DNA from: Hamiltosporidium tvaerminnensis | Lineage: Eukaryota > Microsporidia > Dubosqiidae | Direction of reading: 5' to 3' | NCBI GenBank assembly: GCA_022605425.2 | Contig: JAKIMF020000004.1 | Location: forward strand, 493,501-557,500 | DNA length: 64,000 nt | Shown: one piece after another, positions 46,902-59,100 of the stretch | How positions within the stretch are numbered: position 1 is the first letter of the stretch | Layout of the letters: each line of letters starts with the position of its first letter | The notes under the pieces: generated by a model | The model's database searches: none | The model's input: only the letters and a program-made list of their open reading frames with translations | What the model was told of the DNA's origin: nothing | Position numbers and translations under genes: made by a program

Positions 46902-49255
46902 TGTTTTGTTATTGTGTTTTTTTATTTATAGACAAAAATATAAACAAATTTCAATGAAACAATTATGTCTTATCTCTAAATATGTATCAAATAGATAAAC
47001 TTAAACAAAAAAAATCAAGGATTATTTATACTTTACTGATAAATCAATCAAAAATTATGAAATTTCAATCAAAAACATACAAAATTTGTCATAAAAAATG
47101 AAATTTATTAAAATTGGTGTATACTAGATTTTACGTCATTAATTTAGATTATTTATAAAAAATTTATAGTTTAAATTCACGTGACAACATATTGCATCAT
47201 CTAATATTATGTTTTTTTATTAATTCTATTTATGTATTACCAAAATGTATCATATAACATTTTTGTCTCTGAAAGATCAAATCATTTTTTTCATAGAATT
47301 TAAATCTCAAAAAGGACCATTTAATCTGTTTACATGTTCTCATAGAGCTAAAAAATAGTAATTTAAATTTAAATACTTTATTTTGCAAATATATAAGAAG
47401 GAATATAAATTTTAAACATATATTTACTCAAGCAAAGCTTTTGATTTTTTTGCGGTTTAAGGCTGCATTCGGATATGATATTAAGGAATGGGTTTTGCTT
47501 ATTATGCTTTTATCTAGGAATATTTATTTATTTAAATCTACAGAACATTTTGCTTGGAACAATATTCTAGAACAATACAAATCACGATCACATTATCAAT
47601 TGATGGGGGAAAATAAAAAACTTTATCATTGAAATTTCCTAAAAAATACCTTTTAGATTTTTCACATATAAAATTTGAAACCAAAATTTATTTCAAATTA
47701 TTTAGAATAATAGCATTTCCTTGAATTTTGAATTTTAATACACATTTTTTGTTCGAAAATACAAATCTTACTATAAATGTATGACTATGTATTCCTAAAA
47801 GAGATATATTTTTATAATGCGATGATCTAAACTGTGATTTCTTTCATTTTGCTTGAATTATGGAAATTGTTTAATAGAAAAAAATTAGACGTCCTTTCAA
47901 TATTAGATATGACGAGCTAACGATTGTTAAACACAATTATTCATAACTTAAAACAAGGAATATTATTTAATTTTCCCGATGCATATAAATTTGTCTGGTC
48001 GATTCCAGAATAATTAAAACAAAAAAAAATGTTCGTTCTAAATTTATAAGATATCTAAATTTATATTTAGATAATCTATTCAGACAGTATATTTATAACC
48101 CGAAAGACTAAATTCATAATTTTGGATGTAAGATTGATAATATTTACGAATTTAAAAGTTCTAATAATTTGTTCTGATTCGAACCTTATTTACTAATTTA
48201 AATTTTTTGTTAAATAATATATATACATTCAGTATAGTACGATCTAGATTTGGATTCGGCATTACAAAACTATAGACCGTGAGCCAAATCGAACCGTCAT
48301 GAATTTTTTTGTACAGTAGATGTTTTAAAATGGAAAATAAAATAAAAAAATATAAATACATATACAAAAAAGTTCACAGCGTGAATAATTTTTATTATGA
48401 ATTTGTAATACAATAAAGATATTTGGTTTTCCAGATTTTTTCAAACCTCTATCATATTTCTTATTAATTATTGATTTAATCAAAGAATATTATCAATAAT
48501 TCCTTAAAAACGTAAGTCTAATTGACGTTTAAAATTTTTCATAAACTTCTTCGGTGGCTTATCTGTAAAATTTGGATCTGTTTTTTTTGTGCATTCCATT
48601 TTGGAAGTTGTTTTTTCATGCAGTAGGCAAAGCCAAAAGCGGAAACAAACCTTTGAGCAAATTATGAACGTGATGGCGTTGCGTGGCTGAAAAACTCTTA
48701 TAAAAATTTGGTATTTGATTTTAATATTTATATTTGAAAATGTTGTAAAGAATACATTATAATTTAATTGAACATATGTATGAACGTTTTAGATTTCAGT
48801 CAAAATATTAATAATAAATATCGAGGTTATTCCAAAATCATTATCTATACTAAAATCAAATTTCAAGTAAAAAAAATAAATTTAATTGAATTAATTTTTT
48901 CCTGCAAACTTTCTACTTATTAGAGTTACATTTTTTCGTTCATATTCATGTTTTGGATTTAAAAAATAAATTATATTTTTAGCCGATAAAAATTTTTTAA
49001 AAATAAAATAAATTGCGACAAATATGAAATTAGAAGGCTTTAAAAATTTATATTTTCAAGAAATTTACCGTACAATATGAATTGAAATCAGAAAAGATGC
49101 TTTATAAAACGAGAAGACGATATATAGATTGATAATGGTAAGATAATTAAAACGGATAGCAACTTTCATTAAAGAAGTTATAGCAGATTTGATAAATAAG
49201 CATAAACCAATTTTTTGCTTCTATAAATTTTCTTGGCTACATTAATATTAAACGA
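46902..49255. other. Decayed DNA between the 290-aa gene and the integrase relic (unit 3)
   Basis: It contains the least broken version of an unknown relic: a 63-codon plus frame at 47441-47632 (F-K-A-A-F-G-Y-D-I-K-E-W ... S-R-S-H-Y-Q-L). A retroelement Gag origin is possible but not shown. The ~50-bp stretch shared with unit 2 is at about 48045. Confidence 0.5.
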
Positions 49256-50375
49256 ATGCATCAAGAAATCATAAGAAAATACTGCTGGTTTAAGTGAGAG
49301 AAAATAGAACTATTCGTTAAAACATGCCAAGATTGCCAGTATTATCAGACTTTAAGCGAAATGATGCAATTTGAACGATACCTCTAAATTATCTATGAGA
49401 AAGAATTCAGATGTATCTTGTTGATATGCGGAAATATTCAATGGATAATGATGGGGTTGGATAGATCTTACACTCTTTAGATGCACACTCTAAATTTTTA
49501 TTTGGGGCACCATTGCAAAAAAAATCAGGAGTGGTGTTGCAAATACACTTAGAAATCTTTTTATTTCGAAAGTGGCCTAATATTCTACAAACAGATAACG
49601 AATAGAAGTTTGTGTGTAACGAAATACAAATATATGTTGATCACAACATTTCTTTTATAACTGGAAGTGCAAGGTACATACGAAATCAAGGGAAAAGGAG
49701 AAATACAACTAGACAATTATATGCAAACCTGATATAAATTTAAGAACATCTAGCCGAAAAAGATGGATCGATTTAAGTAAGAAATTTGTACATAGCTACA
49801 ATCAGATTAGAGCAGGGCAATAAACATGACCCCAATGGCAGCAAGTATAGGTCTTATAGGCAAAAAATCTTATTACGAGGAAGATGCCATTCATAAAAAA
49901 TATTTTTCAAGATATGAATTGAAGAAATATCTTGAAAATACAGATCTAGACATAAAAAGTGTCGTTATGAAGATAAAGTATATATCGAGGATAAAATATC
50001 TAATAAAATCGATATTATTCGACTGATCTCGCTAAAATATTGAGACTTATATGTATCTCGATGAAAAATGATGCGGATGTACACTTCTCTTGCTTAAAAT
50101 TTACTTCTTGTGATGTGGCTCTACTAAAGAGAGATTTCGATAACAATCAAAAGACTAAAAAAAGCAAAATTATTAACTTATATGAAGAGAGGTTCTAAAA
50201 AGTTGTTCTCAGAAGTAGCGGCGATAAATTTCAAACAGTGTGACGACAAGCAGAAAATTATTTGCAAAAATCGAATTAAGAAGTATCATGAAAATGAATT
50301 ATCTCATCTTCACAAAAACACGAATGATTTAATTCCGCTTCTGAACGTCTACAGTTTGTTTCTTTTAAAGTAATT
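49256..50375 (+). pseudogene. Ty3/gypsy-type integrase relic, copy 3
   Basis: Counterpart of 12700-13800. It carries several substitutions in the core not seen in units 1 and 2 (for example around 49540-49700). The far C-terminal part is open longer here (63 codons at 50182-50373), and the 66-codon frame at 49826-50026 has three replacements. Confidence 0.65.
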
Positions 50376-51021
50376 TTTTCCAGTATTTTTCATTTTAACT
50401 TCTTAATGATTGTTTTTTTGTTTTCTACTTCCTTGCATTTCTTAAAGTAAAAAAAATATAAGAATATAAGAGAACTATTAAATGTCGATAAAATGGCTTA
50501 AAAAGGAATTGGAGTGAGTAAATGAATTTTTTTATAAATTAAAATCATAAAATGTTTTTATAGCTTTCTGTGAAATTTCTTTTATGGATGTAGAATCGGT
50601 TTGAAATAAACATGAAAAAGTACTTTTCAATATGTTGGTTTAAAGGCTAATGGGTTCATGACCCTCTAGACTTTTTATAGAACTAAATAAAGCTTACTGA
50701 ATAAAAAGTTTTGTGGCTCTTAGTGTAAACGCTATTTTAAATTTTAGATCAAATATCATTATATCCTAGAGAACAATTTCGGCTGTTTCGAAATAATCTA
50801 GATACTAATTATGAATTTTTGGCATATTAAGTTTCATATTTTTCGAAACTAGATTAATACACAAAAAATTTTATTGGTTTGTTTTATAATAAATTATTTT
50901 CATAATTTTGATAAAATTTACTAATTTATTTGATATCAAAGATAAGGGGAATATGTTCAAATCTAATTTGTTCTCTATTTTCAGAAAAATATAATAGACG
51001 GAAATAATAGTAGTAACAAAA
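50376..51021. other. Intergenic DNA upstream of the 299-aa gene (unit 3)
   Basis: Counterpart of 13801-14470. I see no gene here. Confidence 0.5.
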
Positions 51022-51921
51022 ATGCGCATCGACAATATAATAATCTTGATTTTTTTTACTATTCCATCTGAAGTTTTAAAATCAATTTTATACTTGACAA
51101 ATATCGGCATTGAATACAATTTGATTACGAAAATTATGAAATTTATAGACATTTTTCTCTGTTATATTTTAAATCCAGTTGTAAAAGTAATAATATTTGC
51201 CGTCAAAATACATTGTTTTTTTATATTACAAACCAAGGAAATAATTAAAGTTATCATCCTGTTTTTGTATAAAAAATATTTGCTGCCTATTTTTGTTCTG
51301 GGAGGTCTCGAATGTAGAAACAGATCCATTAGTCTTTCGCTTTGGCAAAGATATTATAAAATATTTGCTATGACAACATATAAAATACATATATTTATTG
51401 AAAATTTTGTATTCCAAATTCGAAGAAATATATGTTTTAAAGACATATGTACATATCTTGGATTTCCACTCAATTTAGAAGCTGTTGATATGGTTGCAGA
51501 ATTAGAAAGACCTAGCGTAATTCAGGATGTTGAGACTAAGGGCATTTTAAAGTCTACAACCAGTGTCGAAAAGGAAAACTCTAATATTTATAATGAAGAA
51601 AATGATATTCCTAAAAAAAATTACAACTCGATATTGAAAAATCAAAAACAGATACAGAAAACTGTAAAAATCGAAGAAATTACAATAAATAATAATGAAA
51701 TCGCAGATAAAGAAAAAAAATTTAGTAGCAGGCCAAACGAAAAAATATCAACAGTGCCGCTTCTTACTGTACACGATTTGAACAGTTCGAATGTTAACAC
51801 ATTAAAAAAAATACAAGCTGCTCGAAATGGAGGGGATATAACATCCATGTCAACCACTGAAATACTTGCGTTCAACATCGTCGATGGTATTTATGACGGT
51901 GTTTCTTTTTTAGACGAATAA
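51022..51921 (+). CDS. 299-aa membrane protein, copy 3
   Basis: Intact at 299 codons. The N-terminal hydrophobic region matches copy 1 (the changes in that region are specific to copy 2). The linker variants L166V, P178S and V228A match copy 2. Copy-3-specific changes include R62K, Y105L in the W-Q-R-Y-Y core's flank, A193E, R270G and S278T, the last two inside the otherwise conserved C-terminal tail. Confidence 0.85.
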   Translation: MRIDNIIILIFFTIPSEVLKSILYLTNIGIEYNLITKIMKFIDIFLCYILNPVVKVIIFAVKIHCFFILQTKEIIKVIILFLYKKYLLPIFVLGGLECRNRSISLSLWQRYYKIFAMTTYKIHIFIENFVFQIRRNICFKDICTYLGFPLNLEAVDMVAELERPSVIQDVETKGILKSTTSVEKENSNIYNEENDIPKKNYNSILKNQKQIQKTVKIEEITINNNEIADKEKKFSSRPNEKISTVPLLTVHDLNSSNVNTLKKIQAARNGGDITSMSTTEILAFNIVDGIYDGVSFLDE

Positions 51922-54224
51922 ATTATAAATTTTTTGTCATTTATTTTTAAATTAAATTACAAAAGAATCAAAAACAAAAAAAACATTTTATAATTAATCT
52001 TTTTTGTTTTTTGTCTAATAATTTATGTTTAAATATCAAAATTTAAATAGCAATTCGAAGTTTAATTTTAAACAATCTTTTAACAAGGGAATACTTATTT
52101 GAAGTTGTCAAAGAATTTATGAAAAGCAAAAAAATAGTACTAATAAAACATAGAATTTTAAATAATAGAGTAGTTTTGTAAACCAAATAAAACAATCCTT
52201 TTACATTGGTGTTTGTATACTAAATCAAATCTTTCTCTCCAATAAATCACTTTTAAACTCAAGAAATATAATTTATAAATGAGTATTATAACACTGGTTT
52301 TTTTATTTAATTACCGTTTCTGTAAAATAAGAAAAGAGTGTATTATGTTCTATTATGAATAAGCTTATTTTCCAGGGGAAAATTTATAAAGATATTATTA
52401 AAATGCTAAAAATACTTGTTAGTCTCTTTTCTATACGCTTTATAAATCACTATATCAATTTATTCTATATTTGGCACAAAACTGGACTTTTCATTAGTAA
52501 CTTCTGACTTTGAATATATCATTGGAATTTTTAGATTCTGTATTTATTTATTATTTGGAATCTTTTTTTTGGCCAAATATTTTATGAAAGAGAGAGCAAA
52601 ACTTAGTATGTTTTTCTATCTTTTGCCTGCTTCGAATCTACATTTAGTAATATCAAAGAAGTTAGTTAGATGTTTATAGTTGCTGTTCTGAATTAGAAGA
52701 AATGATATGCAAGATTTTAAGCGACCATCAACTCTATCAAGCCTATATAGTTATTTATATTTCACATCGTAAGTTTTTTCTTATAATATTATGCAATCAT
52801 ATCATCCCGAGATTTGATTAAACAAGAGTTCTACCTCAAAATTTATAGAAGAATCATAAAAACTTTAATTTCTTTGTTTTTAATGTTTGAAATAATTAAG
52901 TAAAATTCAAAATAACAAAAAGGTGTCTTTCTAGAATTAACTTAACAATCCAAATATATATGATTTAGTATTCTGGCTTTTTAAATCTGTTTTTTATTAG
53001 TTTCGTTTTTTCCGCATACTTTTTTTTGAAAAGCCAGGCTCTGTGTGAACTTATTCGTTTTGCAAAAATTAAATTTTATTTATTTTTTGGAGTGAAATAA
53101 ACACAGAGAGCTCTTCGTTCCACCTTCTGTACATATAGATGTATTTTTTTCAAACTTGGATGTCAAAATTTTATAACATTACTTGATTTATTATTTTATT
53201 GAGATATTTTTTCTGATTTGTACAACACATTTCTGTTTTAGATTATTAAAATACTGCTTCATCTCATTCAAATTTTCAATGTCCTGTCGTATTTCAAAAA
53301 GCTTTAATATTACGCTGGTCAATGGAATTTGCCTTTATTTATCTTTGAATGTAATTTTTACTTGTCTATTTCGTCATATAAATTTTTTATTTAAGCGTTT
53401 TAAATTTGATCTAATAAAAATCTTTAATATAATATATTTGACTAGTTTAACGTTTATTATTGAGGCTAGATATCCTTATTACTATTAATTATTTTTAAGG
53501 TTGTCTTTTTAAGTCGAAATTAAACACATTCTTCCAAAAATGTAAGAATCAAGACCTTAGGTCGACTTTAAAGGCAAAAATACAGCAGTTTATTTCCAGA
53601 TTCTGTTCTATCCAAGCTTTATTCGTTGTTATACAAGTGATTTTCTTAATTATAAAAAAAATGCATTTCTTAATGACATTCCAGCAACTTTCTTAGCTAC
53701 ATCTAAAAAAATCAGAAGTTTTTTTATTACACACTTTATAATCTTTTGAAGTATGAAGATTTATTGATTTAGAAAACAAGTTTAAAAATTATAGCAAGAA
53801 TATTCGGAATATTTTCTCGAAAAAAACACGACTAAGGCAATATTGTTTTAAATTAAAAATCATAAAAAATTTTCTTCTACAAAAGAGACAATTTGATAGA
53901 AATATCAAATGTAAATAAAATTTAAAACAATTCTACCTAACAATTTTCTTTCTAAAAAAGAGAGCAACCGTATTTCAGCTCATCAAAATATTAAAAAAGA
54001 TAATTTAATTAGAAATACGAGAATAATTGCGTAAATTTAGAAAATAGTACCGAAGAAATCGATTCTAGATTCTACATCTTAAGAATTAATTAAAATTAAA
54101 ATATTTAAAATATATTATATTTAATCAAAATAATAAAATTAAAACTGATTGAAATGAATAATTAGAATATTTAAATAATTGTTTAATATTCAACTATTGA
54201 GATATAATTATAGAAATAGAATAT
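51922..54224. other. Intergenic DNA between the 299-aa and MCM8 genes (unit 3)
   Basis: It corresponds to 15371-17745, with a single 73-bp repeat copy and the minus-strand RT relic at about 53200-53490. The overlapping 101-codon plus frame is antisense and not annotated. Confidence 0.5.
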
Positions 54225-56618
54225 TTATATAACAATTTGGTAATTGTCTCTTTCTTTTTTTATCAAATATCCTTGATGGTTTAATAATTCTATAATCTCC
54301 TGTGAGCTTTTTTTCATTTCGAAATTGTTCAATTCATTTATTAATTCCATATAACTTAAAACGGTTTTTTTTGTATTAATTGCTAGATTTTTTAGATGCG
54401 TTATAATATCTTTAACATTATTTCCTTTCTTTTTATTTGTATTTGTGGTATTTTTAGAAGAAAAATTCATACTTTTTTTGTAAAAATTTACAATAAATTC
54501 TGCATCTTTTTGATTTGCAATCATTCTTAATTCTGTTTTAGCCTTCGCTTCTGTAAGTCGCATTAAAGCTTCCAAATGTCTTATTCCGACATTTTCTTTG
54601 TTTCTTATACTCAAATAAAAAGTTTTTAAAATATTTTTTGCTTGTGTTGAAAGAATTGGATTTACGTATTCTCTAGCATAAGAAATATATTTAGAAATAA
54701 GTTCTTTTTGATACAACACTGTTTCTGTATTCATTTTTAGATTTTGTGTTATATCATTTCTTAATATTCCAATCATTTCAGATATTTTATTATCAGATCT
54801 TTCCGTTGAAATAGCTGAGGATGTTTTTTTTGAATCGTTATTTATGATGTATTTCGATAATTCTTGATTATAATTTTCATCTAAATTATCTTTTAAAACA
54901 AATATTAAATCAAATCTTGATAAAAGAGCTTCATTAAAATTTAGATTTTCTTTCAACGTTTTATTTTCTTTGAAAAATCCATATTTTGGATTCGTAGCAC
55001 TTATTATTGTTGTGCGAGCCGGAACAGTACATATTACTCCTCCTTTGGCTATTGTAAAAGACTGTTGCTCCATTATTTCATATAAAACTTTAAAATCATT
55101 TAATTTATCGAATTCATCAAGGCAACACACACTATTATCAGAAATTACCAAAGCACCTGCATCTACCACATATTCAGATGTAATAGGATCATGTATCATG
55201 GAAACTGTCAGACCAGCACTTGTTGTAGAACTACCGCATATAAAAGTACTTTTTGGAAGAATTTCTGATGTCAAAGTTAAAAATTTACTTTTTCCAAGTC
55301 CAGGTTCTCCTATCAATAACACATGTATTTCTTTTCTAATACAAGTATTTCCACAAAATTTTTTTGTACCTCCAAATAAACTCAAAACGATTCCAATTTT
55401 AATCAATTCATTTCCATAAATATTTTTAAATAAAGAATGTGCCAATGAACAAATTATATTTTTATTTCTCGAAATATCTTTAAAGACGTTGAAATCAGAA
55501 TCTTTGGTTTCCTTTTTCAGATTTAAAATGTTTTTATTTTTCAATATTTTTAAATTATTTACGTAAATATTTAATTTATAAAGGCCGTTACTTTCTTTTT
55601 CAGCTTTAATTATTCCAATTACTGAAACTACATCTCCAGGAACTACCGTGTTTACTAAGTCATCAAATAAATAACAATCTGTCATATTCAGTTTTTTTGT
55701 GTTTTCATAATCATTATCAATTTCTTTAAACCCGAAATCTTTATTTTTAAGTTCATTAGCACAATTCATATCAATTTTTTCTTTTGAATCTTCATTTGAA
55801 TCATAATAATATTCACTACTATTCTCTTTATATTCTTCATCACACTTCAAATCAATACTTTGCTTTCTATTTTCATTTATTTCATTAAATTCTTTGTTTT
55901 TGTTTATAGCAAATTTTTCTTTTGATTTTTCGTTTGTTTCTTTAAAATCCAAATCCAAATTTATTTCGCTATTTTCATCTGAAAAATCAAAAATATTTTC
56001 AAAATTACCACAATAATTCTGATAATTTGGTATTTCTTGGATTTTAATTTCTTGAAAATCTTTAATAAGCAGCTCGGGATGATCATTTAAAAAGACAAAT
56101 TTTTTAGATTTACAACCACCAACACATTTCTTTGGTGTTTTATACACATTAGACACAATTTTAATTTCAAGTATTTCTTTACATTTCAAACATTCAAAAA
56201 ATACTTTTTTAAAAATAAGTTTTTTACATCCAACACGACACACAGTACCTATAAGACTAACAAGATGCTCTACCTTACTAACCGACACACCAAAAGAAGA
56301 AACAATATTATAATTTGTTATACGAATACCAACATACATCTTAATATCATATTCGTTATAAATTATTTCTGAAACAGCACATGCAATACATTTTATTGTA
56401 TTTTCTGGTTGCTCATAAATTTGATTTTTTGATATAATTTTTACTAAAAAACGCATGCTTATTTTGTAAATACCTCGCTCTTTTATTATAAGAATTTTGT
56501 TTGTTACATTATTTCTTAATGTTCGTATAAATTTAATAATTGTTTCATAATTTGTATTGAAAAATGTAAATTCATCTTTATCAAAATATAAATCCCAAGA
56601 TGAAATGTGCGGATGCAT
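54225..56618 (-). CDS. MCM8: MCM8-like AAA+ DNA helicase, copy 3
   Basis: The ATG is at 56616-56618 (797 aa), with CCC at 56636-56638. All catalytic and zinc residues are present. It differs from copy 2 at about four residues. Its upstream side is single-copy DNA, so it is the only copy not preceded by a LINE, and its promoter context may be closest to the ancestral one. Confidence 0.85.
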   Translation of the reverse strand: MHPHISSWDLYFDKDEFTFFNTNYETIIKFIRTLRNNVTNKILIIKERGIYKISMRFLVKIISKNQIYEQPENTIKCIACAVSEIIYNEYDIKMYVGIRITNYNIVSSFGVSVSKVEHLVSLIGTVCRVGCKKLIFKKVFFECLKCKEILEIKIVSNVYKTPKKCVGGCKSKKFVFLNDHPELLIKDFQEIKIQEIPNYQNYCGNFENIFDFSDENSEINLDLDFKETNEKSKEKFAINKNKEFNEINENRKQSIDLKCDEEYKENSSEYYYDSNEDSKEKIDMNCANELKNKDFGFKEIDNDYENTKKLNMTDCYLFDDLVNTVVPGDVVSVIGIIKAEKESNGLYKLNIYVNNLKILKNKNILNLKKETKDSDFNVFKDISRNKNIICSLAHSLFKNIYGNELIKIGIVLSLFGGTKKFCGNTCIRKEIHVLLIGEPGLGKSKFLTLTSEILPKSTFICGSSTTSAGLTVSMIHDPITSEYVVDAGALVISDNSVCCLDEFDKLNDFKVLYEIMEQQSFTIAKGGVICTVPARTTIISATNPKYGFFKENKTLKENLNFNEALLSRFDLIFVLKDNLDENYNQELSKYIINNDSKKTSSAISTERSDNKISEMIGILRNDITQNLKMNTETVLYQKELISKYISYAREYVNPILSTQAKNILKTFYLSIRNKENVGIRHLEALMRLTEAKAKTELRMIANQKDAEFIVNFYKKSMNFSSKNTTNTNKKKGNNVKDIITHLKNLAINTKKTVLSYMELINELNNFEMKKSSQEIIELLNHQGYLIKKERDNYQIVI

Positions 56619-56837
56619 TCTTTTATGCAAATCTAGGGTATATTTTTTTAAATGAAGTATTACTATTATTATGGTATGAAGATTTAATTATGTTTGAAAA
56701 TGTAGAATGTAAGTGTATTATTAAATGTTGTTTAAATGTTATTTAAATATTTTAATTTTTATTAAAAAAAATCTTTACTGATTCTTAAAAAATTTTTATT
56801 TATAAATATTTTTAGCAATTTAGATTGGATTTTTATT

Positions 56838-58166
56838 AGAAATAAAAAATAATAATTTTAATGTATGGTATGACAATTTAATTCTTTATTGAGGTTTTGA
56901 TTATTTTTATATCTATGTCGTTTATATTAGATTATTTTTCTTATTTTTTATATTAATCTTTTGATTTTGAGCCTTCCATCTCTTTGAATTAACTATTTAA
57001 AAATTTACTTTTTACAGGTGTATTATTGGCATTTTTAATATGTAAAATGTATGTATTAGGCATAATCTTCTTTATTTGTATAATATTCTGGGAATCTCTT
57101 TCTAAGTAAAAACTTTATTTTTGTATCTATCTCATTCTCTTTTAAAACTTAAAAAAACTCGTTTTTGTGAATTTTTTTATATTCTTGAGAGCTAAGTCTC
57201 TTTATATATATGATGAATGAGACCGTCTTAGGATCATCTGCTAACATTTCATTACAATAAACCAAATAATAATTACGTTAATTTATATTTAAAATTATAT
57301 GTGTAAATAATGTTTATCTCATTGCTAAAAAGACACGTTTCCTCAATAAAGTTATATTAAATTTTTTAATAAGAATTAAACATACGATTTTATCATAATT
57401 TATACTCATATGTTTACTTAAATGCTTCGTGATTTATTTGAACTAAAAAGTCAAGGTAGGTTTTTTAAATAAATATTTTTGTTTATATAGAGATTGAATT
57501 TATTTTATATCGAATTCAGAAAATTAGAACAGCATTTTTTCAAAAACGATTCTCATTATAAGTAAAAATAATTTTGAGCTTTTCTTAAAGTTTAAAATTA
57601 AATTTTTCTGATCCGAAATAGATTTTTCATTTATAAATCGATAAGCGGAGTTATTGGCAGTAAAATATTTCTATTAAATATTTCTTTGAAAACCATCTTT
57701 ATTGAGTAGAGTAGTTGATATATAGAAGTTGGTGTAAATATTTTTATGTTTCTTTTCTTAACATAATCCTCAAATAAAAACTATCATTATTGAGTAGTGT
57801 ACTTGATATATAAAAGTTGGTGTAAATATTTTTATGTTTCTTTTCTCTAGATAATCTTTAAAGTAACTTTCAATTATATTTTCTTTCATACCTTAGTTTA
57901 GTCTATATGTTACTTAAATTATGTCTTTGATTTATTAAATATAAATATTATTGTCATATTCTATCATAGAATTACTAATCATTAAATTGTTATTTCTTAC
58001 TTATGGCCAGTCAATCAAAAATTTGTAAAGATAACTGCTTGCCGCCTAACTTATTTTTGATTAAATTCTTTTAAACCAAAGAAATTCAAAAAAAGATTTA
58101 CTTTATATTCCACCTAATATTCACTCGATTCCGAAGTGGAACTAATTACATTCCTTAAGTAAAAAA
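56838..58166. other. Single-copy AT-rich DNA right of the array
   Basis: No gene is supported. At 57701-57875 an 88-bp direct duplication starts attgagtag (57701 and 57789) and shares ttggtgtaaatatttttatg. Nothing matches the left flank of unit 1. Confidence 0.6.
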
Positions 58167-58390
58167 CAATCCTCGACACCGAGAGGTAAAAGAGAAATGA
58201 ATGAGTAAGTCAGCAATAAGAAAAATAATCCTTGAGACCGAGAGGTAAAACAGGAATTGAATAAGTAAGCAATAAAAAAACAATCCTTGAGACCGAGAGG
58301 TAAAACAGGAATTTAATAAGTCAGCAATAAAAAAAATAATCCTTGGGACCGAGAGGTAAAACAGGAATTGAATAAGTAAGCAATAAAAAG
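58167..58390. repeat. Four-copy 55-59 bp minisatellite
   Basis: Units share cc(t/c)tgagaccgagaggtaaaa and a tail aagcaataaaaa. Starts fall at about 58171, 58230, 58285 and 58341. No coding frame is open through it. Confidence 0.9.
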
Positions 58391-59100
58391 TAAAACATAT
58401 CTGTTCATATTGAATATCTCATACAAATTTTTTGATTTATATTCGGATATTTCTAATAACGTAGGAAATAATTATAGTGCTTAATCCGAAGTGATATGAG
58501 AATATAAGTTCTGATAAAATCCTTTCTTCTATTATAACCCTACAGTAAATCAAATCATTAAAATATTTTATTATCTAATATTCTATGAATCAGAATCGTT
58601 TTATATTTTATATTATTTTTATTTATACTATGAATGAGTGAAAAATATTTTTGTTTGAACACAAAGTATCAAATATGAACTATAGATACATCAGTGATCA
58701 AAAAATATTAAAAGTTGTGATAATTAAAGCAATATTTGTAATTAGCAAGAGAGCATCCTATAATTAGAATTACTTAAATTAATATGAAAATCAATAAAAT
58801 TTTTTACTCTTTAATATTATATCAATCACAAAATAGTTATAAATAAAACGATAAAAAAGTAAAACAACTCAATCTTTTAAATGATCCGTGAAGATTTAAA
58901 CTCATTTATAGAAAAAACGATAAAAAAAGTAAATAAACCCAATCTTTAAATTCTGTGAAGATTTAAACCAAATTAAAAAATAAAATAATCAAAAATTCTG
59001 AGTAAATAAGCTTAATATTTTATAAAGAAAAAGTGAAGAAAAGTAAAAAAAACTTTATCAAAAAAAATAAACTAAAACAATAACATAGGTAATATATATC
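58391..59100. other. AT-rich intergenic DNA with a 69-bp direct duplication
   Basis: acgataaaaaa...aatctt...gtgaagatttaaac is present twice (58848 and 58917, 69 bp apart). I see no gene. This is the 3' side of the 360-aa gene. Confidence 0.6.

Larger units (their letters stand above)
42742..56837. repeat. Tandem array unit 3 (about 14.1 kb)
   Basis: It begins tttgataaatt after LINE 2. Homology ends at attggatttttatt (56837), where the sequence passes into unrelated single-copy DNA instead of a LINE. It has two 61-bp VNTR copies. Confidence 0.95.
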
